A DNA stretch of 64,000 nt from Boesenbergia rotunda (Eukaryota > Streptophyta > Magnoliopsida > Zingiberales > Zingiberaceae): contig JAGFNQ010005669.1 of the NCBI GenBank assembly GCA_024364735.1, forward strand, positions 1 to 64,000, written 5' to 3'. The notes below the pieces were generated by a model. That model did not search any database and had not been told where the DNA came from. It saw only the letters and a program-made list of their open reading frames with translations. Positions 54,935 through 64,000 of this stretch are shown here, piece by piece (the first letter of the stretch is position 1; each line of letters starts with the position of its first letter). The position numbers and the translations under genes were made by a program.

Positions 54935-56795
54935 CCATATATGGATCATCGAAGCATGCATATTTTGGTTTTATCAACCGATGTGAAACCTTCAGGTTGT
55001 ATCATGTATACATCCTCAAGCAGGTTTCTATTAAGGAAGGCTATTTTTACATCCATTTGCCATATCTCATAATCATAATGAGCTGCTATGGCCAGGAGCA
55101 TCCGAATGGATTTACCATAGCTACTGGCGAATAGGTTTCATCATAATCAATTCCTTGTTTCTGATGATATCCTTTTGCCACTAATCTAGCCTTAAAGGTA
55201 ACAACATTACCTTCAATGTCGATTTTCTTCTTGAAAACCCACTTGCACCCTATGGGCTTAATTCCTTCAGGTGGGTAAACCAAGTCCCATACTTGATTTT
55301 CGTACATGGAATACATTTCCGACTTCATGGCTTCAAGCCATTTGTTCCTTTCTGAACTTTTTAGAACATCATCATAACTGATAGGTTCGTCATCGCTAAT
55401 GAGTAACACGTCGTTTGATTCACTTACGAGAAATCCATATCTCTGTGGAATATTGCGTGTCCTATTAGATCTACGAAGAAGTGGTATTGTTTTAGGTTCA
55501 ACTGATAGCTCATCATTATGAGTTATTGGTTGTGGGTCTAGACTAGGTGTCTCTGTAATGTCTATTGGAGTTTTATGAACTTCTTCAAGTTCAATACTAC
55601 TCCCACTGTTTTCTTGTAAAAGAAATTCTTTTTCCAAAAATACAACATGCCTTGAAACAAACACCTTTTGTTCCAAGGGATGATAGAATTGGTAACCCTT
55701 TGTTTCCTTAGGGTATCCAATAAATAGACATTTATCAGACTTAGCATCCAATTTGTCTGATACAGTCCGCTTCACATAAGCAGGACAACCCCATATCTTA
55801 AGGTGAGTTAAGTGAGGTTTCTTACTATTCCACATCTCATATGGAGTAGTAGAGACTACCTTGGTCGGGACTCTGCTTAGCAAGTAAACAGCTGTCTTAT
55901 GTGCATAGCCCCAAAAGGATTTTGGAAGAGTTGCATGATTCATCATAGATCTAACCATGTCCATTAAGGTTCGGTTACGCCTCTCAGATACACCATTATA
56001 CTGTGGTGTATATGGCGGAGTCCATTGAGACAATATCCCATTGTCCCTAAGATAATCTTTAAACTCTTGACTTAAGTATTCGCCACCCCGATCGGATCGA
56101 AGTATCTTAATACTTTTACCAAGCTGTTTCTCTACTTCATTTCTGAACTCTTTGAATTTCTCAAAAGCTTTAGATTTCTGTTTCATCAAGAACACATACC
56201 CGAATCGTGAGTGATCATCGATAAAGGTAATGAAGTTGCTATAGCCTCCTTGTGCAAGAGTTGACATTGGTCCACATACATCAGTATGTATTAGACCAAG
56301 CAATTCTCCCACTGGCTTACCTTTTCCGGAAAAGGGTAATTTGGTCATCTTGCCTTTTAAGCATGATTCGCATGTATCAAATGAACCGGGTTCAAATGAT
56401 TCTAGAATTCCACATCGGTGTAATTTGGTCATGCGTTTCTTACTTATATGGCCAAGACGACAATGCCATGTATAGGAGTCTATTTGATTATCTATTCGAG
56501 CACATTTATTGCTAACTTCGATATTGAAAATGTCACCGGATAAATCTAACGTGTAGATACCATTGCATAAAGTTCCGTTCCCATAAAGAACACCATTTAA
56601 AGTTATGTAACAACAATTGTTACTAAAGGTTAAATGATAACCCTTTTCATTCAAGCATGAAATAGATACAATGTTCTCTATTAATGAAGGAACAAAATAA
56701 CAATTATCCAATTCTAAGACAAGTCCAGTAGGGAGCTTTAGCAAATATGTTCTGATGGCAATAGCAGTAATCTTTGCTCCATTTCCAACTCGCAA
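54935..56795 (-). pseudogene. Copia-C1 integrase and RT N-terminal half
   Basis: The 569-residue frame (55086-56795) holds the end of protease, the pre-integrase zinc region (WHCRLGHISKKR ... CESCLKGKM), the integrase core (HTDVCGPM, FIDDHSRFGYVF, GVSERRNRTLMDM), the linker and RT blocks up to YDETYSPVAMV. There, relative to C3, one base is missing (near 55113), shifting the frame before MDVKTAFLNG. The remaining RT codons to 54935 meet the CACTA end. In C1 the first zinc-region His-Cys context differs slightly from C3 (KKR for KKC). Confidence 0.9.
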
Positions 56796-57113
56796 ATTCG
56801 CTTCTCCCTTGACGAGTCTTCTTCTATTCCATAGCCCCTGTATGTCATTACATATATGTGAGCTACACCCAGTATCAAGTACTCAAGTGTACGAGGAAAT
56901 AGAGTGACATTCAATAACGAAGATGCCTAAAGAAGATGGGGCATCGGATGCCTTCTTCTTCAAGGACTCAAGATAAACCTTGCAGTTTCTTCGCCAGTGT
57001 CCCTCCTTGCCACAGTGATGGCAAGTGCCTTTTGGTGCCTTTTCAGTCTTTTTGGTCTTAGTTAACTTATTGGTGTCCAAAATGGAACGCAAATTTAGAG
57101 AAGACATGATCAA
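56796..57113 (-). pseudogene. Copia-C1 gag with large in-frame deletion, and protease start
   Basis: The frame 56883-57113 starts MSSLNLRSILDTNKLT after two extra residues and jumps directly to KTEKAPKGTCHHCGKEGHW, the zinc knuckle. Compared with C3, about 220 capsid residues are deleted, keeping the frame. Just downstream the Trp before the protease VLDTGCSSHIC, present in C3 as TGG, is TGA. C1 therefore cannot supply a capsid. Confidence 0.85.
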
Positions 57114-58871
57114 GTGATTATCCTAGAAATACAAATTGAGCTTATGTGAGAAGAATGATAAAGAATGCATCAACATACATTGATTAAATCCTATTTATTT
57201 TTCGAATTGAATAACCCTTTTTATCAATTTGGGAGATCGTAGGAACATCTCCAAATAGGTTGATATCCAACCATAGATAAGAACAACCATGGCTGTGGTC
57301 ATCAAGTTATTCTTAGCTATGAAGGTAGGTAATTATACCGATTACATATTACATATATGTAACTATCACATTATGCTATCAACTAATTAAATGTTTGCAT
57401 AAATCATTGGGTTGTTAACTCATTAACAAGTATGCAACAATATACATAGCACCCAACTGCACCTCTCTTTACATCGACCTTGGCTGTGGCACAACAAATC
57501 GATGCTCCAAGCTTAAGGCTGACCCATTAATCAAGAAATAGTTTTAATAAGGTTGGAGCTCATTCAACCGTTTAGTCAGGCTTGGATGTGTCCAACAACC
57601 AAAACTAAGGATTGACCTCTGACTCCAACTATATTAATCATAAACTAATTCCATGGTTTGAACATGTTGAGGTTCAAGCCGGGCATGAATGTGTCCATCA
57701 ACCCAAACGAGAAACAAAACTCCGATTCTAACCATATTAATGGAAGGTGTTGGCCTTAATATTTTGTAAGGGGTTTTGGGTCTCATCCTTTTCTTTTAAG
57801 CACATTCATGACATATAATTATGTCATGTACTAACGATTTCCTTAATAAAGTATGTATGTGACTTAATTTATCAAGTCTCATTAATTGAATTAGGAACCG
57901 GATTTCCTAATTCCAATTTCATACTTTATTCAAGGAATTATTTTGGGAAACAATTTCCTAAATTGCCATAATCAATTTCGGAAATAATATGTTTAAGACT
58001 TTGATTTCTCTAAATCAAACCTTATTAAATTAAGAGACAGATTCCCTTAATTCAACCACATATTATTTTCATGAAAATCTTATTTAAGGAAATAAACTCT
58101 ATAGGAAACAATTTTCCTAATTAATTTTGGAGACAATAATATGTAAGAGCATCACCTCATAAATCAAATAAGGAAATTATCGTTTGAGAATTACCTCAAA
58201 ATTTCCAAGATTTGATCACATATTTCATTTATGAAAAATTAATATCAATAAATAACTTAATTTGGATGGCTCCCCAAGGCTCAATCCAAAATATGAATTT
58301 ATTGATAATATAATTTGGACGGCTTCCCGAGGCTCAATCCAAATTAAACATTTGACAATTTAAATTCAATTTAGGAAAGTTAATTATAACAACTAACTTT
58401 AAATTGGACGGCTCCCCGAGGCTCAATCCAAAATAAAGAATTTTGTAAATAATTTAATTTCCAATTATGAATTTAAATGCCAATTAATATTCACATAATT
58501 TGTCTACACTTTCTTGAAAGAAAGTGCCCAAAATTGCGAGCTTTCCATAATTGGAAAGTTTCCAAAAATAAAAAATTTCAGAATAATTGTAAGTTTCTGG
58601 TACAAAGAAAACTTACGTATTTCCAAAATTGTAAAATTTCCAAAATTGGAAAGTTTCCAAAAATGAAAAGTTTTCACAATTATCATAAAATTTCAGAAAT
58701 AGGGATATTTCAAAAGTTTGCGAAATTTCATGAGGATTTCCAAACTTTGAAATTCCTAAATCTAAAATTTACCATAATTGGAAAGTTTTCATAATTGGAA
58801 AATTTTTCGAAATTGAGATCATGACAAAGTTTTTCGCAAAATAATTATATGATTATGTCGAACACTAACCG
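57114..58871 (-). other. Copia-C1 leader region (5' untranslated, about 1.75 kb)
   Basis: 57114-57790 matches the C3 leader. 57790-58871 is unique to C1 in this window and is AT-rich. It contains three hairpin-like repeats (58260-58435) and many AATTGGAAAGTTTCC-type inverted repeats (58540-58800). The ORFs at 58477-58794 and 58504-58686 are antisense translations of these repeats. In Copia elements the packaging signal lies in this region. Confidence 0.65.
58260..58435. repeat. Three hairpin repeats in the Copia-C1 leader
   Basis: Units TTTGGATGGCTCCCCAAGG, TTTGGACGGCTTCCCGAGG and AATTGGACGGCTCCCCGAGG are each followed by CTCAATCCAAA. They start near 58263, 58315 and 58403. The TTTGGA/TCCAAA arms and the GG(C)-CC centre can pair. 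Spacers are AT-rich and different. Confidence 0.7.
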
Positions 58872-58883
58872 GCTCTGATACCA
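58872..58883 (-). other. Primer-binding site of Copia-C1
   Basis: The minus strand reads TGGTATCAGAGC, one base from the LTR terminus. It is complementary to initiator tRNA-Met. Confidence 0.9.
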
Positions 58884-58884
58884 C

Positions 58885-59621
58885 TGTTGGGACTGGGTGC
58901 ATGTTGACATGGATGCGGGTTCGTAATTTTAAATTTAATTACGTGCAGTGGAAGGTTTAGCATAAATAATTTCATAAATTATTTAATCACACATCTAAGC
59001 ATGCAACCTTATATTGTGTCGACATGATCATACATTAAAAATATTGCAGAAAGTAAACTAATTTACTTAATACCTCGCGTAACTCGAAGGAAGGGACGAG
59101 ATCCAACCGTAAGCCTCCCTTGGAAGCTCCGCCTCTATTCGCGTCCACGCCGAGTTTTCTTCGGGATGACTTCGCAAAGCCACGAGTTTTGTGCAGACAA
59201 GAACTACTAGATTCTCTAAAGGCACGACAAGAATACCAAGAGAGAGAGAGATGGGAAGACTAACCACCAAACGAAGAACGGAATCATGATTCCGGGGAGG
59301 ATGGAGTCGTGCCCGCTTCTTCTTCTTCTCACGGCAGCTGCTTGGTGGAGGAAGCTCACGGCCACAAAGGGGTCCTCTAGGGCCGGCAGCACTAGAGGAG
59401 GGAGAGGGAGAGAAGGAGAGAGAGAGAGAGGGCTTATTACTAGATCTCTTAGATTAATTTCCAAGCCTTGCCTTGGTTCCTTTATATAGTAGTCTCTCAA
59501 TCGCCAAGTCTCTTTTTTATGGAATAAATTTTCATAAGAAATTTATCATAAAAATTTTTCTATAAATTATTCCATAATGCCAAGTTTTTATTATAATTTA
59601 ATTTATAATAAAAACAACCAT
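58885..59621 (-). repeat. 5' LTR of Copia-C1, truncated by Copia-4
   Basis: It begins TGTTGGGACTGGGTGCATG and matches 43553-44285 closely. It stops at AAAAACAACCAT, where Copia-4 begins. The remaining U3 lies beyond the window. Confidence 0.88.
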
Positions 59622-59727
59622 TGTTGGTGTAGAATGCACCAAAGTCAAACCTGTGTTTTGATAATGGCAACAGAGTTCAAAAGTTAAGTCTTGTTTTTCT
59701 AACAAGTCACTCTAGTGTGCAGGAAAA

Positions 59728-60082
59728 GCCCTAGCGAAGGACTGCTAGGCACTGGCGAAGGAATGTCAGGGTAAAAAGCCCTAGCAAAGGGCTGCTAGGC
59801 ACTGGCGAAGGAATGCCAGGGTAAAAAGCCCTAGCAAAGGGCTGCTAGGCATTGGCGAAGGAATGCCAGGGTAAAAAGCCCTAGCAAAGGACTGCTAGGT
59901 GCCAGGCGAAGGACAGCTTGGGACTGAAGCCCTAGCGAAGGAATGCTAGGCACCGGGCGAAGGACAGCTCGGCATCCAAGACCTGACAAAGGACCGTCAG
60001 GCAAAAGTCCAACCAAAGGAATGGTTGGCATCAGGTAAATTCTCCCGAGAGGAGTAGGTGAGGACGCGTTCCCCGTCGAGGG
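59728..60082 (+). repeat. Covarying hairpin array in Copia-4 LTR
   Basis: Twelve consecutive units have the form stem-RAAGGRNN-stem, arranged partly as 50-bp tandem repeats. Stems in order include CTAGC/GCTAG, CTGGC/GTCAG, CTAGC/GCTAG, CTGGC/GCCAG, CCAGGC/GCTTGG, CCTAGC/GCTAGG, CCGGGC/GCTCGG, CCTGAC/GTCAGG and CCAACC/GGTTGG. The 8-base loop stays near AAAGGACT or GAAGGAAT while the stems change and remain paired, counting G-T pairs. A further GTTCCC/GGGAAC hairpin follows at about 60068-60085. Confidence 0.88.
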
Positions 60083-60267
60083 AACAGTAGGCGTCGGTTC
60101 GACCTAGGGCTCCATTTTGGAGACCAAAGTCAGAACCAAGACAGCTAAGGCTGTATAAACTAATAATTAATTGTTTTATTGTGTTTTGGACTAACCCTGG
60201 ATGCAGGACCGAAGGAACGTGTGTCTGCAACTCAGAGAGCCTCAAAGGAGTGAGGCAACAGCTGAGT

Positions 60268-60571
60268 AGGGCGCCCCCAAGGTGAACCAGAAACAAATAA
60301 AGCAAAAAAAAGGCTTCGACTGCTTACTGGGCCGGGCGCCCTCAGCAGCCAGGGCGCCCTCAGCAGCCAAGGCGCCCCGCGCCCAAGCCTGCGAAGCGTC
60401 ACCCTTATCCAGCCGAGAATTCTGCGCGGAAGAAGTCAAGCAGGTTGCCCTCTACGACCAGGGCGCCCCCAGAGTCAAAGTTATCCCTATTCGGATGGGA
60501 TAACGCTTGACCGAGCTAAAACCGGATTGGTTGACACGTGGCAGGGTGCCCCCGACGTCCAGGGCGCCCCT
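60268..60571. repeat. GGCGCC palindrome array in Copia-4 LTR
   Basis: AGGGCGCCC or GGCGCCCC units recur about seven times (for example near 60269, 60334, 60351, 60369, 60462 and 60563) with variable spacers, ending seven bases before the TATA box. Confidence 0.8.
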
Positions 60572-60577
60572 AGGTGC

Positions 60578-60585
60578 TATAAATA
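60578..60585 (+). promoter_or_regulatory. TATA box of Copia-4 LTR
   Basis: TATAAATA lies immediately after the GGCGCC array, within GGTGC-TATAAATA-GCACC, itself an inverted repeat. A transcription start about 30 bp downstream (near 60615) is expected. Confidence 0.75.
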
Positions 60586-60995
60586 GCACCCAACGCCCAA
60601 GCTTTCAACAACAACTTCGAACCAAAGCTTCCACGCTCTTCTGTGCTCACGCCTTGCTCCGGAAATTGCCCAACTCGAGCCGACGACGTCCCGCTGCTCC
60701 GGAAAGTCAACCTACAACCGGACGTCGGTAAAAGAAGAGTTTTTTTATTAAAAGTTTATGGTGCTATACTTGTAAATCTATTCTTGTAAACTGATTTTGC
60801 GCTCATATAGAATTGCCCAAAGTAAACGATCAACGATCGTGGGCCTTCGAGTAGGAGTCGACCTAGGCTCCGAACCAAGTAAAAAAGTACTTGTTCGCAT
60901 GTTTTGTTTCTTTCCGCTGGTCAAATTGTTCTTTCCATAAATCCGAAAGTTTTCTGATATTCACCCCCCTCTATCGGTTCTCTCGATCCAACAAG

Positions 60996-61007
60996 TGGTA
61001 TCAGAGC
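60996..61007 (+). other. Primer-binding site of Copia-4
   Basis: TGGTATCAGAGC, complementary to initiator tRNA-Met, two bases after the LTR. Confidence 0.9.
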
Positions 61008-61181
61008 GGGGAAGTTCAAACTTGGTGCAACCACCAGTTTGAAAATTTTCTTTTTCGGATTTTTTTTGAATTTTTTTAAATATTTTATTCTGTTCGAATT
61101 TTTTTATTTCCCTTATCCCGCACTACTAATCCAAGACCAAGTCTTGGGATATTTTTTTGTTAGTTTTCTTGTTCAGCTTAA

Positions 61182-62834
61182 ATGGCCATGCAAGAGGGAT
61201 TCAGCACCGCCAGACCTCCACTTTTCAGTGGAGAAGACTTTTCTTACTGGAAAAGTCGAATGGAGGTCCACCTGAAAACACAGGTGGACATGTGGATCAT
61301 CATCCAGTCTGGTCTGGAGATCCCCAAAAACTCCGAAGGACTACCTTAAAGCTTCTCGGAGTGGGACAACACCCTAAAGCGCAAAATAGAAGCCGATGCA
61401 AAAGCAACACAAACCCTACAATGCGGGCTGACAAAGGAAGAGCTGAACCGAGTGGGCCCCTTCAACAGTGCTAAGGAGCTGTGGGCAAAATTGATCGAGC
61501 TGCACGAAGGAACATCAGATACTCGGATCAGCAAGAGGGATCTGCTTCTGAACAAACTCTACACCATCAAGATGGCAGACAACGAAACAGCAGCCCAACT
61601 CCACGCACGCATCCAAGAATTGATGAACGGTCTTCACACTATAGGTCACAAGGTCGAAAATCGTGACCTAATAAGGTATGCCCTAAACGCCTTCCCTAGA
61701 AATACCTTGTGGGCATCTATGGTAGATGCATACAAGGTTTCAAGGGATCTCTCTAAAATTAAATTAGATGAATTATTTTCTGAGCTAGAACTTCATGAGC
61801 AGACTAACTACAATATGGCCGAGAAGAGTATTGCCTTTTTTGCAGAAAAAATTAGAAAATCAACAAAGAAGAAACCTCAACCTGAACCCGAGCCCAACTC
61901 TGACTCAAACGCAGAAGATGAAGAAGGAGATCAATCTGAGCTGGTCCGACTGGCCCGAAGCTACTACAAAAAATTGAAAAACCAAGCCAACACACGGAGG
62001 ATAAGCCGAAGAAAGGACGAACCAGCTGAACCAGCAAATGACAAACACAAGCCCAACATAACCTGCTATGAGTGCAAGAAGAAGGGCCACTACAAGACAG
62101 AATGTCCAAATCTGAAGGAGTCCAAGAAGACAAGAAGGAAAAAGGCACTCCAAGCAACCTGGGACGAATCTTCCTCAGAAGAAGAAGAGGAAGCACCCCA
62201 AATCAAACCTACTAGCCCTGACTGCCTCAGAAAAAGTCGAGACTAAGTCAGAATCAGAACAGGACGACGGCGAGCTGACCTTTACAGAAGACGGCGAAAT
62301 TAAGGTAACTGGTTTCAATGGATGTCAATTAGGTGAACTAATTTCATTTCTTTCTCGAGATTTGGCAAAAGCCAAACTCCGAGTCGAATCCCTCCGACAG
62401 GAAGTAAAACTCCTGAAAGAGGGAACTGACTCTAAACCCTTAACCGAGAAGGTTCAGGAAGGAACTCCTACTCAAGTTGAAAAACTTGAAAAGGAGAACT
62501 CCTCCCTGAAAACTCAGGTTAAGGATCTTAGATCACCTTAGAACGATTTACTTCTGGTTCCAAAAATCTTGACATGATTCTTGGGAAACAGAAGTCAGTT
62601 CTAAATCGATCCGGACTTGGCTATAGAACCAAATCCCGACAAAGAACTTATTTTGCTGTACTGAATCAGTTCAGAGGAAAAGTTCAGGCATGGGTACCTA
62701 AACTATACCTGAACAAACCAACTGGTTCAAATCAATATTGGATCCCCAAGGACAAGATTCACATCTTGCCTAACCATCACCGTGGCTTTAGTCCAGGGGG
62801 AGCCAAACTGAAAACAATATTTATTGTTAGATAA
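61182..62834 (+). pseudogene. Copia-4 Gag, disrupted
   Basis: The start ATG at 61182 begins MAMQEGFSTARPPLFSGEDF, very similar to the Copia-1 Gag start. A TAA at 61347-61349 breaks the frame, which then continues in register (KRKIEADAKATQTLQCGL, YALNAFPRNTLWASMVDAYK) to the CCHC knuckle CYECKKKGHYKTEC near 62065. From about 62200 to 62540 the coding frame is shifted by one (ASEKVETKSESEQDD, then a coiled-coil-like segment). It returns to the first frame for NRSGLGYRTK and AWVPKLYLNKP, ending with TAA at 62832-62834. So there is one nonsense codon and two compensating indels. Confidence 0.87.
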
Positions 62835-63454
62835 AACTTAATTCTTGATTGCAAATTGCTTGATGATTGTTTATTTAAATTTCTACAATTTACCATGCTT
62901 AAAATTAGAAATGGTTAGTATAAGGACTGAACACACTTAACTGAAACCTGACAACATAGTATTGGGTGGAGGTGAGATGATAGTACGTTAGGGAAGCCAA
63001 TTTGGCGGAACTAGCCGAAGCTACCGATCCAAGACCCAAACTAGTTAAACCAGAAATTTTTCAAAGAATAATTTTGAAAATGAAATTTCATTAAAAGGCT
63101 TTGTCAAGGAAAGGGTGGATGATCCCATAAGGCTATGGCTAAAGAAGGCCTAGTGCCTCGCCAAGACCTGGAAGCCAATTTTTGAAATTCAAATTCAAAT
63201 TATTTTTTGTTAAATTCGAATCTAACACAAAATTTCAGTTATTTGTAGATCTAAATATCTTTTCAAAAATTTAATTGTTTTCAAAATTAATTAAGTTTTC
63301 AAAATCTAATTATTTTCAAAATAAACTTTCAAAATTATCAAAACCTGTCTCACAAAACCTATAAGGTTAACGTGATTGAAAACCGTAGATTGGGTGAGGC
63401 AACAAACTTAGTAAAAATTCATTTGCATTTTGTCAAACATTTAACACTAAATAA
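62835..63454. other. Unassigned AT-rich region after Copia-4 gag
   Basis: No open frame, LTR terminus or known motif was recognised. 63190-63340 is rich in AAATTCAAATT and TTTTCAAAATTA repeats, similar in texture to the 3' regions of Copia-B. It could be Copia-4 untranslated sequence or the start of another element. Confidence 0.4.
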
Positions 63455-63600
63455 AGTAGTCAAACTATGGTCAAAATAGTCAAACTATGGTCAAAATAGT
63501 CAAACAATGGTCAAAGTAGTCAAACCACGGTCAATGTAGACAAACCATGGTCAAAACACTCAAACCAGGTCAAATCTGGTCAAATACACTACCTTAGGGT
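63455..63600. repeat. ~20-bp tandem repeats rich in W-box cores
   Basis: About seven units of the type TAGTCAAACTATGGTCAAAA occur. Each contains AGTCAA and GGTCAA, the reverse complement of the WRKY-binding core TTGAC(C/T). Eleven such cores fall in about 135 bp, and four more are scattered to 63870. Confidence 0.75.
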
Positions 63601-63617
63601 CAAAAGTTAGTCCTTAG

Positions 63618-63935
63618 GGCGCCCAAACCCACGCGGGCGCCCCAAGTCTGGTCAAAAAGATCCACAGCCACTGCACGCTGACTAGGGCGCCCTGGAGCAC
63701 GCTGACTAGGGCGCCCTGGTGCTCCAGGGCGCCTCCGTATACCCCTTTAATGGTCAAAAGCTGCCCAAAGGCAGCTGCAGCTCTGGCTAGGGCGCCCTTG
63801 TCAGGCAGGGCGCCCTCGCCAGTGTCCTTAAGTGGCCGAAAGCTGCCTAAAGGCAGCTGCAGCCTGGTCAAGGCGCCCTCATCAGGCAGGGCGCCCTCGC
63901 CAGAAAGGGCGCCCTCCCGATAAAGGGCGCCCGAA
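63618..63935. repeat. GGCGCC palindrome array at right edge
   Basis: About a dozen GGGCGCCC or AGGGCGCCCT palindromes occur in 320 bp, plus two copies of the hairpin AGCTGCCYAAAGGCAGCTGC near 63761 and 63841. The minus-strand ORF 63614-63871 is a translation of this array and is not a gene. Confidence 0.85.
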
Positions 63936-63941
63936 GCTGCC

Positions 63942-63949
63942 TATAAAAA
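63942..63949 (+). promoter_or_regulatory. TATA box followed by pyrimidine-rich leader
   Basis: CTATAAAAAGGGC directly follows the GGCGCC array. The next 50 bp are C/T-rich (CCCTTCCCCTTCTTCTCTTC), as in plant promoters and LTR R regions. It probably belongs to an LTR continuing past 64000. Confidence 0.7.
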
Positions 63950-64000
63950 GGGCTCCCTTCCCCTTCTTCTCTTCACACCTAAACCACTCCTTCTCCTCAA

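Larger units (their letters stand above)
43553..59621 (-). mobile_element. Copia-C1 retrotransposon, carrying a CACTA insertion
   Basis: The minus-strand order is 5' LTR (58885-59621, cut by Copia-4), PBS (58872-58883), leader, short gag, protease, integrase, RT (split by CACTA 46880-54931), RNase H, 3' LTR (43553-45745). Without the CACTA element the internal region is about 5.1 kb, normal for Copia. The 5' flank of the 3' LTR is GTTTG (43548-43552). The partner TSD is not in the window. Confidence 0.9.
59622..60993 (+). repeat. 5' LTR of Copia-4 (1,372 bp)
   Basis: It begins TGTTGGTGTAGAATG and ends GATCCAACA, two bases before the PBS. In order it contains about 105 bp unique sequence, a hairpin array (59728-60082), about 185 bp unique, a GGCGCC array (60268-60571), TATA (60578-60585) and R/U5. 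Confidence 0.88.
59622..64000 (+). mobile_element. Copia-4: SIRE/Maximus-like Copia retrotransposon, 5' part
   Basis: The plus-strand order is 5' LTR (59622-60993), PBS (60996-61007), gag (61182-62834), then non-coding sequence to the edge. The left TSD would be ACCAT (59617-59621). No protease or pol follows gag within the next 1.1 kb, so either another element is inserted after about 62840 or this family is pol-less. How far Copia-4 extends beyond 62840 is unknown. Confidence 0.75.

Noticed and set aside
60282..60731. Plus-strand ORFs over the Copia-4 LTR GC-rich region (60282-60503, 60507-60731)
   Set aside because: They cover the GGCGCC array and TATA region and lack any recognisable domain.

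Overview
This is a eukaryotic, almost certainly flowering-plant, intergenic window made of LTR retrotransposons inserted into one another. Plant Copia (SIRE/Maximus-like) and chromodomain Gypsy (Tekay/Del-like) proteins, initiator-Met tRNA primer-binding sites (TGGTATCAGAGC) and a CACTA DNA transposon support this. I cannot name the species. No intact host gene was found. The only host-gene sequence is a pair of captured fragments inside the CACTA element.

Layout, left to right. (1) 1-7159: the 5' part of Copia-1 (minus strand), with LTR, PBS, a long gag and the start of protease. The protease is split by a solo LTR at 60-2949 (TSD CAATT). (2) 7160-42293: two tandem copies of one composite unit made from a pol-less Copia ('B'): gag remnant, 5' LTR, AG-rich block, truncated 3' LTR, AT-rich 3' region. 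In both copies the B LTR carries the same Gypsy-type solo LTR with the same TSD (GAGAC), so the block was duplicated after that insertion. Copy I was then hit by Gypsy-1 (9338-19898, about 10.6 kb, two LTRs, nearly open gag-pol) next to a SINE-like piece. Copy II was hit by a Copia-C solo LTR (30178-32486, TSD CCTGT) and by a truncated Copia-C copy (C3, 34442-41178) that ends at a poly(A)-tailed fragment. (3) 42294-59621: nested Copia LTR pieces, then Copia-C1 (minus). Its reverse transcriptase is split by an 8,052-bp CACTA transposon (46880-54931, TSD AGT). (4) 59622-64000: Copia-4 (plus), with LTR, PBS and a decayed gag. At the right edge is a second promoter-like region that I could not assign.

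The CACTA element carries no visible transposase. It holds exon-intron fragments of two unrelated host genes in the same orientation: the radical-SAM half of TYW1 (wybutosine tRNA modification) and an internal part of NOL9/GRC3 (polynucleotide 5'-kinase of pre-rRNA processing). It is therefore a Pack-CACTA. The paralogous Copia copy C3 preserves the unoccupied target site.

The least explained structure is in the LTRs. Copia-4 and Copia-1 LTRs hold arrays of short hairpins whose stems change sequence but stay complementary around a constant purine-rich loop. These are followed, in element orientation, by arrays of palindromes (GGCGCC or GATCGGTC types). In Copia-4, in Copia-B and at the right edge, the GGCGCC arrays sit directly upstream of a TATA box.
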